NCBI GenBank assembly: GCA_020809705.1
Contig: CP085832.1
Span: 2,418,001 to 2,482,000 of the forward strand
DNA length: 64,000 bases
Direction: 5' to 3'
Source of the DNA: Calonectria ilicicola
Taxonomy: Eukaryota; Ascomycota; Sordariomycetes; Hypocreales; Nectriaceae
Made by a program: the position numbers and the translations under genes. How positions within the stretch are numbered: position 1 is the stretch's first letter; every line of letters starts with the position of its first letter. Shown piece after piece: positions 48,978-59,444 of this stretch. Under the pieces are notes generated by a model that was given only the letters and a program-made list of their open reading frames with translations, was not told the DNA's origin and did no database searches.

Positions 48978-50312
48978 ACCGCCACCTGATCGTCCCAATT
49001 TCATGCTGAGGCTGCGTGCGAATGGCAATGCGCGAATGGCAGCACGCGACGACGCGACCAAAGCAGCTTTGAGATTCCCGCGCGAGACTGGCGAGAGCCC
49101 TGTGGAGGCGGCCCATGGCCTGTGCGGCATTGTAATTGTAACGTAACGTTCCCTCTCCGTAAATTTACCGGCCGCTACCCGCTAATTCCCTACAGCGGTT
49201 CTTAGGGCCGCTAGCGCCCTCGACCAACCCCGGCTCTGCAACCTCTGCCGGCCATTTGCCTCTCCGAATTGGGCTTTTTTCCCCTATTGACTTCTCCACG
49301 TTGCCCGATATTGCACTTGGGCACACGACCTGATGCAAGTGTAGTTACGTAGTCTATCAATTCGATGTTACAACGCGACCTGTCATCGGAATAAACCCCA
49401 GAATTCGCTAACTGCTACCACTGTTACCATGCACATCGTAGATCCGAGGCCTCGGGACAATGATTCGCAGCTGCAAAGCAGATCGCTCAGGAACATGCTG
49501 AACCAGGATTCTGAAATAATCGGACCCTAGTCAAAGGGGCTGTCATACATCCGAGTAATGGTTTGCTGCAACCCAGTCATGGCAACTGACTGTATCTACC
49601 TCACGTTAGGTACCAGTGTGTTTTTAGCTACATCTGCGCTCGACAATTGCCCATGTTGAATTTTCTGGCTGTGCCTTGAGTATTCTAATTAAGAATTGAA
49701 ATGGTATGTGAGGGAAAGTAGCCCTTGAAAACACTACAACCCACCCAAGCTGCATTTGATCGAATGGTACATCCTGGTAGACAGAGCTTCTGGCCAGCCC
49801 AAATTGTAAGATGTAAATACTAAGGCAAGGGATCAAAGAAATAGCTCCAATAGGGTCTAGTGCATTGCATAGAATAGCATCATATTGCAAAGCTTATATT
49901 GAAAGCTTGAAACTGGTGAAATAAGACGTCTTGATGAGGATGTCTTCTTGGTCCTTTTTTTTGTTATTCTTAGTATGAAACCAATCGCCCTTTTTTTCTT
50001 CAAAGAAACCACTGTTATTTTCTTTAGCCAACCAAAACACCCTGTCTTCCCTACTACTTTAGCTTGGCCAAAGTTCCGCAGCACAATGCTCTAGTCATTG
50101 TCAAATGAATTTATTACGAACCTAGTGCCTAGTATTAAGTTCAAGATGTTTTGAACAGTTTTAATTTTAAGCATTTCACAAGAAACCCAGCACGGTTTAG
50201 AAAGTGACACTGACTAGGATCGACCAAATTTCCCCGCTAATAGTGATATAGACTGGGTACTCTAAGCACCCATATTTTTCACAAGCACTGGATTTTGTTG
50301 CCCGCTTCTAAT

Positions 50313-53300
50313 TCAAACTAATACTAATTTAACTGGTTCCTTTGTGCCCAAATTCGCTTGACTGTTTGGAACCCAAGGCTCGCCATCCATGATTCCATGA
50401 ATATAGCTTTCGCCCACAAGAAAGAAACTTTCAGTTGCTGAAGTACTAAGCTTCTGGCCACTAGGACGCAACACAAATGGGACATGACCTCCTACTAACA
50501 CCCAGACCTCGTCCCCTGGTCGCATACCAACCGGACCGATGCCCATATATCCGTTATCTGTGACCAGAAACTGGCGGTTCCAGCTCGCGCGGTTGATAGC
50601 ATTCTGAATCTCACAAGAAACGCCCCAGAGGCTTAATATACCATCCGGATCACGCTTTAACGTCGTTGTCTGTTCCACCGTCGCCAAAACCCGAATGAGG
50701 CCGTTCTCCCAACCTACGGGCACGCTAGGACTAAACGCGAAACTCTGCGCCCTTCGGGTGATATATCTAACACTAATCCAGTTAATGGGCATGCATATTA
50801 CCCCAAGCATGAACGAAAAAGCGAAAAGGTCCGCTACGTAATCGAACCACCAAACATCTCGAAATACGCGTTCAAGTGATGCCACAGTAATTAAGAGAAA
50901 GATGAACTGGATAAATCCCTGATAATAGGCATCCCCGCTCCAGAACTGCTCAAAGATGTCCCATGGCCAAACGAGCAAGCCGCGGTAAAGTTGTTGGATT
51001 CGTCGCCCATGCCTCAGCTCTGCAGTATCAAACTCAGATAACGGGGTCTTGGATTCACCTCCTCGCCACCAAAACGCGAGTCTGGTGCGCCAAATGCGGT
51101 AGATGCGTATGGAAATGTTCCAAATCCAGAATGTCAAGACCGGTGGACAGAAAAGAGCCAATGATGAGAATTCTAACCGGAAGGGAGAGGGCACGATTGA
51201 TGGGAACTTGCGAGGCCTTTTATCAGGCCCATTATTCCAAAAGCTGAAGTCATAGTGCAACGGAAAGTAAAGCTTTTTCTGCGCCTCGGGTAAACGCGAT
51301 GAAATAGGCAACATATCTGTAGCAAGAGTTCGCAAGACAGCAATATTGGTGCGCTCACTGGTGTACTTGTATCGGTACTCCTTGGTGATTATGGGCTCAT
51401 CAGCAGCCAGCTTATTGTCTTCCAGTGGCCAAAAGCGATTGGTGAAGTCAAAGTTGAACGGGCTTGGGGGTCCCGGTGCCTGGACTTTTAATTTGCGTCG
51501 GCGACCACCAGTTCTAAAATGCAGTAGGCCTGCAGACCTTGTGACGGTTGGATCGCTGGTGAAGGGCATCTCAAACACCCTATGAATGGTTCCGATCTTG
51601 AAACCTCGAACACCTAAATGATCGGGGCTTTCCGTTTCATACATCACACTTCTATATTTGAAGCGACTTGAGAGCTGCTTGTGAAGCTCGTAAGGGGTCT
51701 TTCGATCATCCAACCACTGCAATAACGGTCGCGGGAACTTGGTACGGATAAGGTTGTTGGGGAGTTTGCTCCGAATATTGTGATTCGTGGCTACATACTC
51801 AACCCGATCATATTTTGTAAAGTCAGGCACCCATGAGGGGAGACCTTTGACAACAGAGTCGGAATTTCCCAGTTGAGGTTCGCAGAATAGGTCGGGTTTG
51901 ACGTTTCTTTTAAAATCTCTCATCCGAAGTACTTTGCTTTTTTCAAAGTCATTGGTTGACGGAACGAATAAACCAAGGAAACTTTCGTCTGGCACTTTTA
52001 ATGGGCCCAATTTGGTTCTTAATGCTTGCGCCCGTAATTGGTATTCCAAATGCTTTGTTGGAGACTGTGTCCGCTGCACCATAGATAGCACACTCAGGTC
52101 ACCATCGTCTAAGATCATGTCCTTTGTAAAACGACGATATACGTTCCTGGCACTCTCATTATAGTCAATGCGATAACTTTTTGCATTGTCATTTGGGAGG
52201 TTTGCAATTCCTAGAAGAGAGTAGAGTTTGTCTCGGGGATCTGTAGACTGCTGTAACATTGTGCGTTGCAATAGATGTGAAAGTTGAAATTGCTTGTTGT
52301 TTGTACGATCAAGTCTTTCTGGTATACGCCGACAAAGACTATAGAACTGTACCAATGTCTTGATATTTTTGTGTTCTTCGAATACAAAATTTTCTTGTCC
52401 GGCTTTAATAACTGTCATACACGCGTTTTGGAATGCTTCCCAAGGAATGGAGTAGCTACCGCAGCGAATCTCGGCATTCTTTGCTAAGCACAGTTCTTGA
52501 AAGGTCCAGGCCCGCGTGAACCACGCTCGTCGGAAAAGAGCCTCGAAAAAAACTTGCTCCTGTTCAAAGTTCGACTCTCGCAGCCTCGCCAGAATTTCTG
52601 GCTGGTATGCCCCCTTCCTCTGTGCATCGTAATGAATACTAGCCCAGCGCCAGATAACCGACGCCGAGGTAGCAGTCCAGGCATCTTCCTTACCTAACCA
52701 AATAATAACCTTAGTTGCATTGCCATAAATCTTTGCCATCAATGGAACCTGACTGCTTTTCTCCTGCGGCGATGATTGATCGATACATAGGGCGTCAACC
52801 CACAGTATTCGAGAATCCCTCTCAAATCTCAGAGCATGTAAAGCAAGGAATAAATTTGGTGTTACTGGCAAATTATACTGGCCATCAACACTGATGACAC
52901 ATGAAATACTGCTGTGATTGGTCTTGACTGATGGAATATCTGGGCCCAGCAGGCTTAGTGCATAGGGGTCTTCCCAGTTATAAGAGAGAGCTTCGTATGC
53001 ACTAGTACTTGAGTCTAGCGGAGAAGACCTTAGAGATACAACAATGCGTCTTCCTCCTTGTGATAAGGGGTGTGCTTTAGGATAGACTTCAAGTAGCCTG
53101 ATATTCGGTCCCGATGGAAGAGTTTCATACGGGTAGCTGTCAAAATGAATTTTGTTTTCAGATTCTGCGCGATTACCTCCGGAAAGGCCGCCATGTGATC
53201 TATTGAGATAAGGCGAACAAAATCTCCATCCACGTTTCAGCCGAATCCTTGGATGAATCACGGGTATTCGTCTCCAGCCGCATTCCACTAATGGAACCGT

Positions 53301-53348
53301 GATGCACCTGCTGTACAACATTCTGTGATAGCATTTATTGGTACGCAT
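50313..53348 (-). CDS. HET-domain (heterokaryon incompatibility) protein with membrane-associated C-terminus
   Basis: This is a single exon of 1011 aa. The HET domain spans about residues 117-265, with the three classic blocks: YEALSYNWEDP, LWVDALCIDQSSPQEKSSQV and MAKIYGNATKVIIWLG. A second conserved segment, RRAWFTRAWTFQEL, follows at about residue 275. The region after 400 is less conserved. Hydrophobic stretches near 740-770 and 820-880 (LFAFSFMLGVICMPINWI) suggest two to four membrane helices. The C-terminus (GDEVWVLVGGHVPFVLRP) matches the beta-rich tail common in long HET proteins. HET proteins trigger cell death on non-self recognition. ATG 53348 gives an N-terminus longer than most; a later start near residue 80 is possible. 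The gene has no partner adjacent. Confidence 0.9.
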   Translation of the reverse strand: MRTNKCYHRMLYSRCITVPLVECGWRRIPVIHPRIRLKRGWRFCSPYLNRSHGGLSGGNRAESENKIHFDSYPYETLPSGPNIRLLEVYPKAHPLSQGGRRIVVSLRSSPLDSSTSAYEALSYNWEDPYALSLLGPDIPSVKTNHSSISCVISVDGQYNLPVTPNLFLALHALRFERDSRILWVDALCIDQSSPQEKSSQVPLMAKIYGNATKVIIWLGKEDAWTATSASVIWRWASIHYDAQRKGAYQPEILARLRESNFEQEQVFFEALFRRAWFTRAWTFQELCLAKNAEIRCGSYSIPWEAFQNACMTVIKAGQENFVFEEHKNIKTLVQFYSLCRRIPERLDRTNNKQFQLSHLLQRTMLQQSTDPRDKLYSLLGIANLPNDNAKSYRIDYNESARNVYRRFTKDMILDDGDLSVLSMVQRTQSPTKHLEYQLRAQALRTKLGPLKVPDESFLGLFVPSTNDFEKSKVLRMRDFKRNVKPDLFCEPQLGNSDSVVKGLPSWVPDFTKYDRVEYVATNHNIRSKLPNNLIRTKFPRPLLQWLDDRKTPYELHKQLSSRFKYRSVMYETESPDHLGVRGFKIGTIHRVFEMPFTSDPTVTRSAGLLHFRTGGRRRKLKVQAPGPPSPFNFDFTNRFWPLEDNKLAADEPIITKEYRYKYTSERTNIAVLRTLATDMLPISSRLPEAQKKLYFPLHYDFSFWNNGPDKRPRKFPSIVPSPFRLEFSSLALFCPPVLTFWIWNISIRIYRIWRTRLAFWWRGGESKTPLSEFDTAELRHGRRIQQLYRGLLVWPWDIFEQFWSGDAYYQGFIQFIFLLITVASLERVFRDVWWFDYVADLFAFSFMLGVICMPINWISVRYITRRAQSFAFSPSVPVGWENGLIRVLATVEQTTTLKRDPDGILSLWGVSCEIQNAINRASWNRQFLVTDNGYMGIGPVGMRPGDEVWVLVGGHVPFVLRPSGQKLSTSATESFFLVGESYIHGIMDGEPWVPNSQANLGTKEPVKLVLV

Positions 53349-55014
53349 TCACTTGCCTAACTGCGTATCTCCCGTCGAGAGCTATTGAGTTATTAGAGAA
53401 CGGACCAATAGCTTGGGCGGTAACTCAAGGTGTTCAGTTGTCATTAGCATCAAGATGCAATATGTTGTAGCAGAAATTGTAGGAAGGAAATAGTTGGGTA
53501 GTAAATGCCTCGAAATACCTAGGGCTATATACCGCATCCACCATTGGCCTCGCTAAAAACGATTAGCCAGAAGTTCTTGATTTGCTATCATACGCATTCC
53601 AACCCACTTGACCAACTGTTCACGTGTGATTGGCTAAGTGTTCTTTCACTAGGTCATAATTGGAGGTGTTTCTCCAGTGGACAGCCCAATTTTGACCACT
53701 TATTGCAATTAACCGTCACCTACAATGTAAACTTTGACTATACTAGAGACTATACCAGAACATTGAGTCCGAGAAGCCCCACCTGTTCTAGCGTGTATCG
53801 AGGTGATACGTGCAGCAGTATAATAGCTAGAGGGACATGGTATTACGACCTGGGCCACCGGACATTACGGATGTTCCTTAGTAGCTGTTATCCGCACCCG
53901 TAATTGCGAGCATCGCGATTATGGACTTATCTTTTGGCCTAACCGGCTAACGGACGTAACGGGAGGCGCGGATCCTAACACATGGTTTACTTGAATACAA
54001 GGGTTAACTGTGTATAGTATATAATCATAGTGAAATTGCTTAATTAGGAAGGCGGTAAGGGAAAGATAGGGGTGGATTGTTAAAGAGTGTGAATTGTAGA
54101 AATTAAAAAAAAAAAGAAAATACATAGTCAACCGGTGCGTAGGATGGACAAAGGGGTGATAATTGTTGGTATAAATTAAAGAGCAAGCGTCAATGTTATT
54201 TGACATCCATTTCAGCTGATAGATCAAGTATGATACTCAAATGACTTTAGTCACCCAGAGATGAGTGGATTTAGGCCGCTGCAGAAGAAATTATGAAGGA
54301 TATGGCTGAAAGTTGAATGCAGTCAGCATCCACTTAACTCTCTTGATAACGAATAGCTCTAGCTTCTTCAAGACAGAGCTGGAACAAAAGTGCAGGGCGA
54401 AGCAACACCAGAAAAGTTCCTCATTGGGCGAGAGAGACTTGCTCCACAGCACGGCATTTCTTAGCGTAGGATTACTTGCTGCATTCTCAAGAATATTGAT
54501 GTTTCATGTGTTAATTTTAGCAATTTCATCCACACAACGGTGAATGAATGAATCCTTCGCCCTTTGTGTGGGGGCGATGCCGTCTCTCATTCGGTCAACA
54601 CTTGAAAGAACAGGCTGAGTCGTACCGACGGGCTGCAGCCGAAAGCCGCCCAAATGCCTATGAATGGCCATGCCCCCGCTGAATCTCGGGGGTTTTCAAA
54701 TTGGTGGTCGTTGGGGAGAAGACTCCATTGGAGATAATTGAAGAGCTGAAAATAGAGGGTTTCAGCCTTGCCCTAGCCTGTTCAAAAGACAGAGTTGCTA
54801 ATGTTGCCTTGTTTGACATCTCCACCTTGTCATACTCGTTCTTCTCAATCTATTATCGGGGATCTGCCCGTTCATCTCGAATTCAACATCATTACCGTTG
54901 ATTTCGAGACCTCCGTTAGACGGAGCCATCTTGTTCCAACGTCTACCTTGCGCCGAACCAGGTTTTCCTATCTCTTGTCCCCGTTCCGTTTCCATCCCGA
55001 AAGCACAGTCAATC
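53349..55014. other. Divergent intergenic region
   Basis: This is 1.7 kb between the HET gene (-) and the surface-protein gene (+). It is AT-rich with an A run near 54105-54114. No gene is supported. Confidence 0.6.
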
Positions 55015-55927
55015 ATGTGGCCAAGAGTTACTGGTCAAGCACTAGTCTGGGCATTGCTAGTTATTAGACAAGTGAGTGCGACATATTGGATTAATTCTAT
55101 TGACGACTATGATTCGCTTCCCGTCTGCGCCGAGGCCCCCCTCAGCTCCATCGTGAGGGACATGGTTTCCGGCTGTGGAGACGGAGGAAGGTCTACGTCA
55201 TACAGTTGTTTCTGCACAAGAAGTTCAAAAGAATTCAATAGCATAATTGCCACGGCCGTTGCGAAGGAATGTAGCCGTAGCGGCACTCAGGTGGAGAGTG
55301 CTACCAGTCTCTTCCACGCATATTGTCAGCTTGGGAGCAGAGCATCGGCTGCCACAGCAACAACAATCGAAGTGGCGATTTCAAGTATGTTATCAGTGAT
55401 AATTCCGATTATTTAGATCAAATCTTAACATACTTGGCTCAGGCACTGCAAGAGCTTCCTCAACCAGGCTTGATGAAACTGCAGCCATCACCGCGACAGG
55501 TTCGGTTTCAAAGGATAAGGCGACCTCAATAAACCCAATATCATCAACATCTGCTGCGGAAAATTCGTCCAAACCCTCGTCATCCACAACTATCTCTACT
55601 GGATCAAAAGTCGCTATCGGAATTTGCGTCCCCATCAGCGTTCTGGCTGTGACTTGTCTGGTATTCATTCTCCTAAAACGCCGTCGTAGCATTGGAGCTG
55701 GAACCAATCGAGTAGTACTAGAGAGCAGAGATAAAAGCACTAACCAAATTCCTTGGGTGACCATGTCAGAGCTGTCTCCCAAAGGAGATTTGCAATCATA
55801 TCCACTCAACAACCACCATTTCCGTCAAGAGTTGGCTGGGGGGCACTACTTCCCCAAAGCATATGAGAAACCCGAGCTGGATGGAAGAGCAGTTGGAAAC
55901 CCCGAGAGGAAATATGAACTTGAATAA
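55015..55927 (+). CDS. Single-pass, cysteine-containing cell-surface protein (CFEM-like ectodomain)
   Basis: Exons are 55015-55384 and 55443-55927, giving 284 aa; the 58-nt intron is phase 1. A signal peptide occupies about residues 1-22 (ALVWALLVIRQVSA). The ectodomain has six Cys at 38, 54, 65, 67, 86 and 104 in a CFEM-like order (CAEAPL.. GCGD.. SYSCFC.. KECS.. AYCQ); CFEM proper has eight, so this is a relative or degenerate form. A Ser/Thr-rich stalk (about 120-178) is suited to O-glycosylation. One membrane helix at about 180-201 (VAIGICVPISVLAVTCLVFILL) precedes KRRRS and a cytosolic tail of about 80 aa with several Tyr. The layout suggests a surface sensor or adhesion protein. Some CFEM proteins bind haem or iron, but the Asp needed for that cannot be assigned here. 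Confidence 0.82.
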
Positions 55928-57470
55928 ACCCATTTGGAACGAGTGAAATATAGTTGGAGAAGCGGGATTGAATGGAACATTGGGAACAGCTTGGGTTTCC
56001 TTCGTAGAATTTGGAATTTACACAGCGGAGGAGTTTGGAACATATGTTTAGTTTACTACTACAAGCCATAAGTCCTTCAATTTCTCCTTATTTTACGTGG
56101 CGCATCCATTGATCAATGCTGTGCGAGCGATGCGCGTAGGGTGGAAAGTCAGTCAATACAAGACATCAAGGCGGAGATGATTACCCTGGAGCCCTGGCCA
56201 ATGTCTAAGCATCTATTCTTCTAACATTTTTTAGGTCTCAAGTACAGTGTGTCTCAACTTTAAGTGACCGCTGGTAGTCCTGGCACCAGATGGACGGGTT
56301 AGCCAATTACAGTACCAGCGGGGATAACCGCTGCTGTGACAGTGACACTGCAGCTCGCCACGACATTCGCCCCTCAGAGACAATGGCAAAGTTCTGTAGG
56401 CATCCGTCTTGGCTTTGGAAGGGTGGCGAAATGGAACCCCAAAACACTGCTAGTTTAACTCCCCAAGCAGGGGGTCTCATTCAATCGATATTTACTGTCG
56501 AACAAAATTTCTCGTATTCCTGTATGCAACGCTTCTCTGCACATGCCCGGCCTGCCCGAGGTCAGGGGATGAATGTTAAGGCCTTCACCTTTCCCTGTGC
56601 GACGCTGAATGCCCCTGGTGCAACATCAAGGAGAGCTGATGGCATGATCCGTCAAGCCTGATGACGGTGACGCAGAACCCGGAAACACGGAGCCACCCAA
56701 GTGGGCATGTCGATTTTAATTGCATTATTCGACACGCCCCAACGCGCACGTATGGGCTTCGTGGCATTACGAGACTTGATGCAATGTATCATAGCTGCGG
56801 TCTAGTGCCGGCATGCCTCCGAGACACGGAATTTCCAATTCCTGGGATCTGGACCTGGCAATCCTATTGCATCTATCTTTGTGCCAGTCGCACATTGTAT
56901 CAATGATATCTAGCCAGATATAGGGTTGCTTTGAGAAACTGGAAAAATGTGCCCCGCAAGTTTCATTGTCGTTGTTTTGAGTTGCAGTGCCATTGATTTA
57001 TGTAATCGTTTGTAATATATGGCATAAAATGGGGTTTGATTCAAATGTTCTGATATTCTTGTCCAACAACTCCCTTATTCTCTCCGAGAAACTATCATTG
57101 GCAGGTGATTCTAATAGGATGGAATGTGTATTCAAGGGGCGCACGTGGTCTAAGAGTCGGTACGATTGAGCATGAAAGATAGGAGAACGAGGAAAGGAGA
57201 GAATAAAATACCACTTTTGCGTCCAAGCGGCAATTTTACTGTCTATTGGCTAGCTTTGAGATAAAATTTAGTCTTCACTTTAAATTGAAGAGGATCAAAA
57301 ACAGTTGGATTATAACGAGAATCGTCTACAAAATTTGGTATCAAGTAAAAGCCCACAAACACCATGCCGCCTTTCTCCAAGATGAGACAGAGTAACACTA
57401 GTCTAGGAGCCAAATATTTACATGCAAACTAAGATTTGAGCTTTTAACTCTGGGATCGATATCTCTCAAC
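55928..57470. other. Convergent intergenic region
   Basis: This is 1.5 kb between the 3' ends of the surface-protein gene (+) and the permease gene (-). No gene is seen; the short frames at 56290-56906 lack features. Confidence 0.6.
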
Positions 57471-59444
57471 TTAAAAGACTTTGTTGAGAGTGCGACGCCA
57501 GGTTGGCCAGGCTGCAATCTTGGCGCGGTAGGCATTGATTTCATCCCAATCGTGTTCACGTCGTGCAGTGTCAACATCAATCTGTGGTGTTCGGAGCCAA
57601 CCCTCTCGCTTCCAAAGGTAACCAATCGCCCAGAAGAAGAGCACGACAGGCATAGCCAGATAGGATTTGAAGAAGGTCTCGACAGTGCCCATACCTGGCT
57701 TGCCCGGTCCAGCAATAATGGCGGTGTAGAACTGACGATAAGGTTAGCACGATCAAGATAACCGAAGACCAATTGATAAAATAAAATACCTGGGCAACCA
57801 AAACAACCGCGACTAAACCAAGACCAAGCCAAGAACCATATACACCACCCACTGCCTTGAAAGGAATCTCGTCAAGGCTGTGACCATGGTACGCCCACGC
57901 CTTGCGGAATCGAATGTGTGCAAGACAGATGGATCCCCAGGTGAATAAAGTCGACAGACCAGATAGAGCCAAGAGCCAGTCAAAGACCACGGGACCGTCG
58001 GCATCGAGGTTGACATAGGCCAATGCACCAAGAACGATGATGATCAAAACTGAGAAAAGGGGGCGACCACCACGGTCGACGTAGGAGAAGATCTTGGGGG
58101 CGTATCCAGTTTGAGCCATCGCAGTCAAGGTTCGAGATCCTCCATACACTGCAGAAACTCCAATAGACAAGACCGAGACTAGAATAATAGCGTTCATGAA
58201 GTGGTTGAACCCCGTCAGACCAGAATACTCAGCAGCCAAAACGAATGGCGAAGCCTTAGCATCAGAGTAGGAGCTCTCGCTAAGCAGCCTGTCATCATCG
58301 GCACTTACGAGCAGACCAACGAAGAACAAACCGAGAATGTAGAAAAGGGTGATTCGCCAAAATACCTGCTTAATAGCACCGGGCAAAGACTTGGCGGGGT
58401 TCTGTGCTTCAGCGGCCGCGAGCCCGACAAGTTCGGTGCCGGAGAAGGAGAAGGCCGCCGTGACAAAAACGGAGCAGAAGCCTTTAAAACCGTTCTTGAA
58501 GGCACCCTGACCTTCATACCAGAGTTTGGCACCTTGGTACTCGGAGTATTTGCCGTTGGATGGACCGCCGCCGCAGACAAGTACAAGAGCGATGATCATG
58601 AAAGCAACTGTGGCTCCAAGTTTCAGCACTGATGACCAAAACTCTTCTTCAGCATAGCCTAAAGCGCCGAAAATATTGATGATGACGATGGCCACGAGGA
58701 AAATCGTGATCCAGACAGCAGGGGAAATGTCCTTGTTCCAATATTCGATGGTGATGGAGCAGACAGTTAGCTCAAGTGGCAGTACAGCGGCCCACTGAAA
58801 GACATAGTTCCAACCCATGGCGAAACCCCATGATGGGTCGATGAAACGGGACGAATAGGTATAGAAACCACCAGAAACGGGGAACATGACGGCTAGTTCA
58901 CCAAGAGCAAATACTAATTCGCTGTTAGTGCCATAGTCTGAGGGTGATGCACACTATACGTGGACTGGACGCGACCACAACGGTGGGTTCGAATCCATCA
59001 TGGAAACGGAAAGGGAAACGGTGAAAACATACCGACATTGAACATCATGACTCCAATGATCAAAAAGTCAACAAACAGAGAGCCAGGACCCTATTATTTT
59101 GTTGGTCAGCCTAGATTCAAGTAAGGTGTTGCGAGCATAGGATAATTACTCACGCCCTTGTACAGAGCACCACCTGAACCAACGAAGAAACCGGCACCGA
59201 TCGACCCGCCGATGGCAATCATATGCAAGTGACGGGTCTTCATCTTTCGATCCAACTCGACAAGGCCCTCCCCATAGTCGCGGCGCTTGAAAGACTCGAG
59301 GTTGAGACCGTTGCGGGTTGCAAAACTCTCTTTTTCAAATGCAAAACCGTCACCGACAGCGACACCTTGGTCAGAGTCGGTGACTTGAGTGCCTTTCTCG
59401 CCCCCAACATTGGTGGGATTATCGCCAGGAGGTTTGGAAGCCAT
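57471..59444 (-). CDS. Amino acid permease, YAT/APC family, four exons
   Basis: Exons are 59444-59154, 59090-59033, 58913-57790 and 57731-57471, giving 577 aa in frame. The protein has about 12 membrane helices and imports amino acids with protons across the plasma membrane. Landmarks are the hydrophilic N-terminus, then [21 protein letters not shown] (helix 1 substrate motif), [58 protein letters not shown], and a C-terminal tail with WRREG-type residues ([11 protein letters not shown]). It resembles fungal general or Dip5-like permeases; substrate cannot be fixed. Exon 2 is only 58 nt. Introns are 63, 119 and 58 nt. The start ATG lies after a pyrimidine-rich leader. The gene is convergent with the surface-protein gene and has a 4.5-kb upstream region. 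Confidence 0.9.

Larger units (their letters stand above)
47202..50312. other. Long intergenic region rich in microsatellites
   Basis: This is 3.1 kb between the UNC93-like gene and the HET gene. No gene is supported. Short tandem arrays include (AG)8 at 47765-47780, (TCCA)5, (TCAC)5, poly(A)16 at 48225-48240, and an ATCGC array. Confidence 0.6.

Noticed and set aside
57577..57732. C-terminal part of the third permease frame beyond 57789
   Set aside because: It reads through intron 3 into sequence unlike the family; splicing to 57731 restores the expected tail.
58984..59000. GGGTTCGAATCC resembling a tRNA B box
   Set aside because: The flanking bases give only a three-pair T stem, no A box or acceptor stem fits, and it lies inside intron 2 of the permease.
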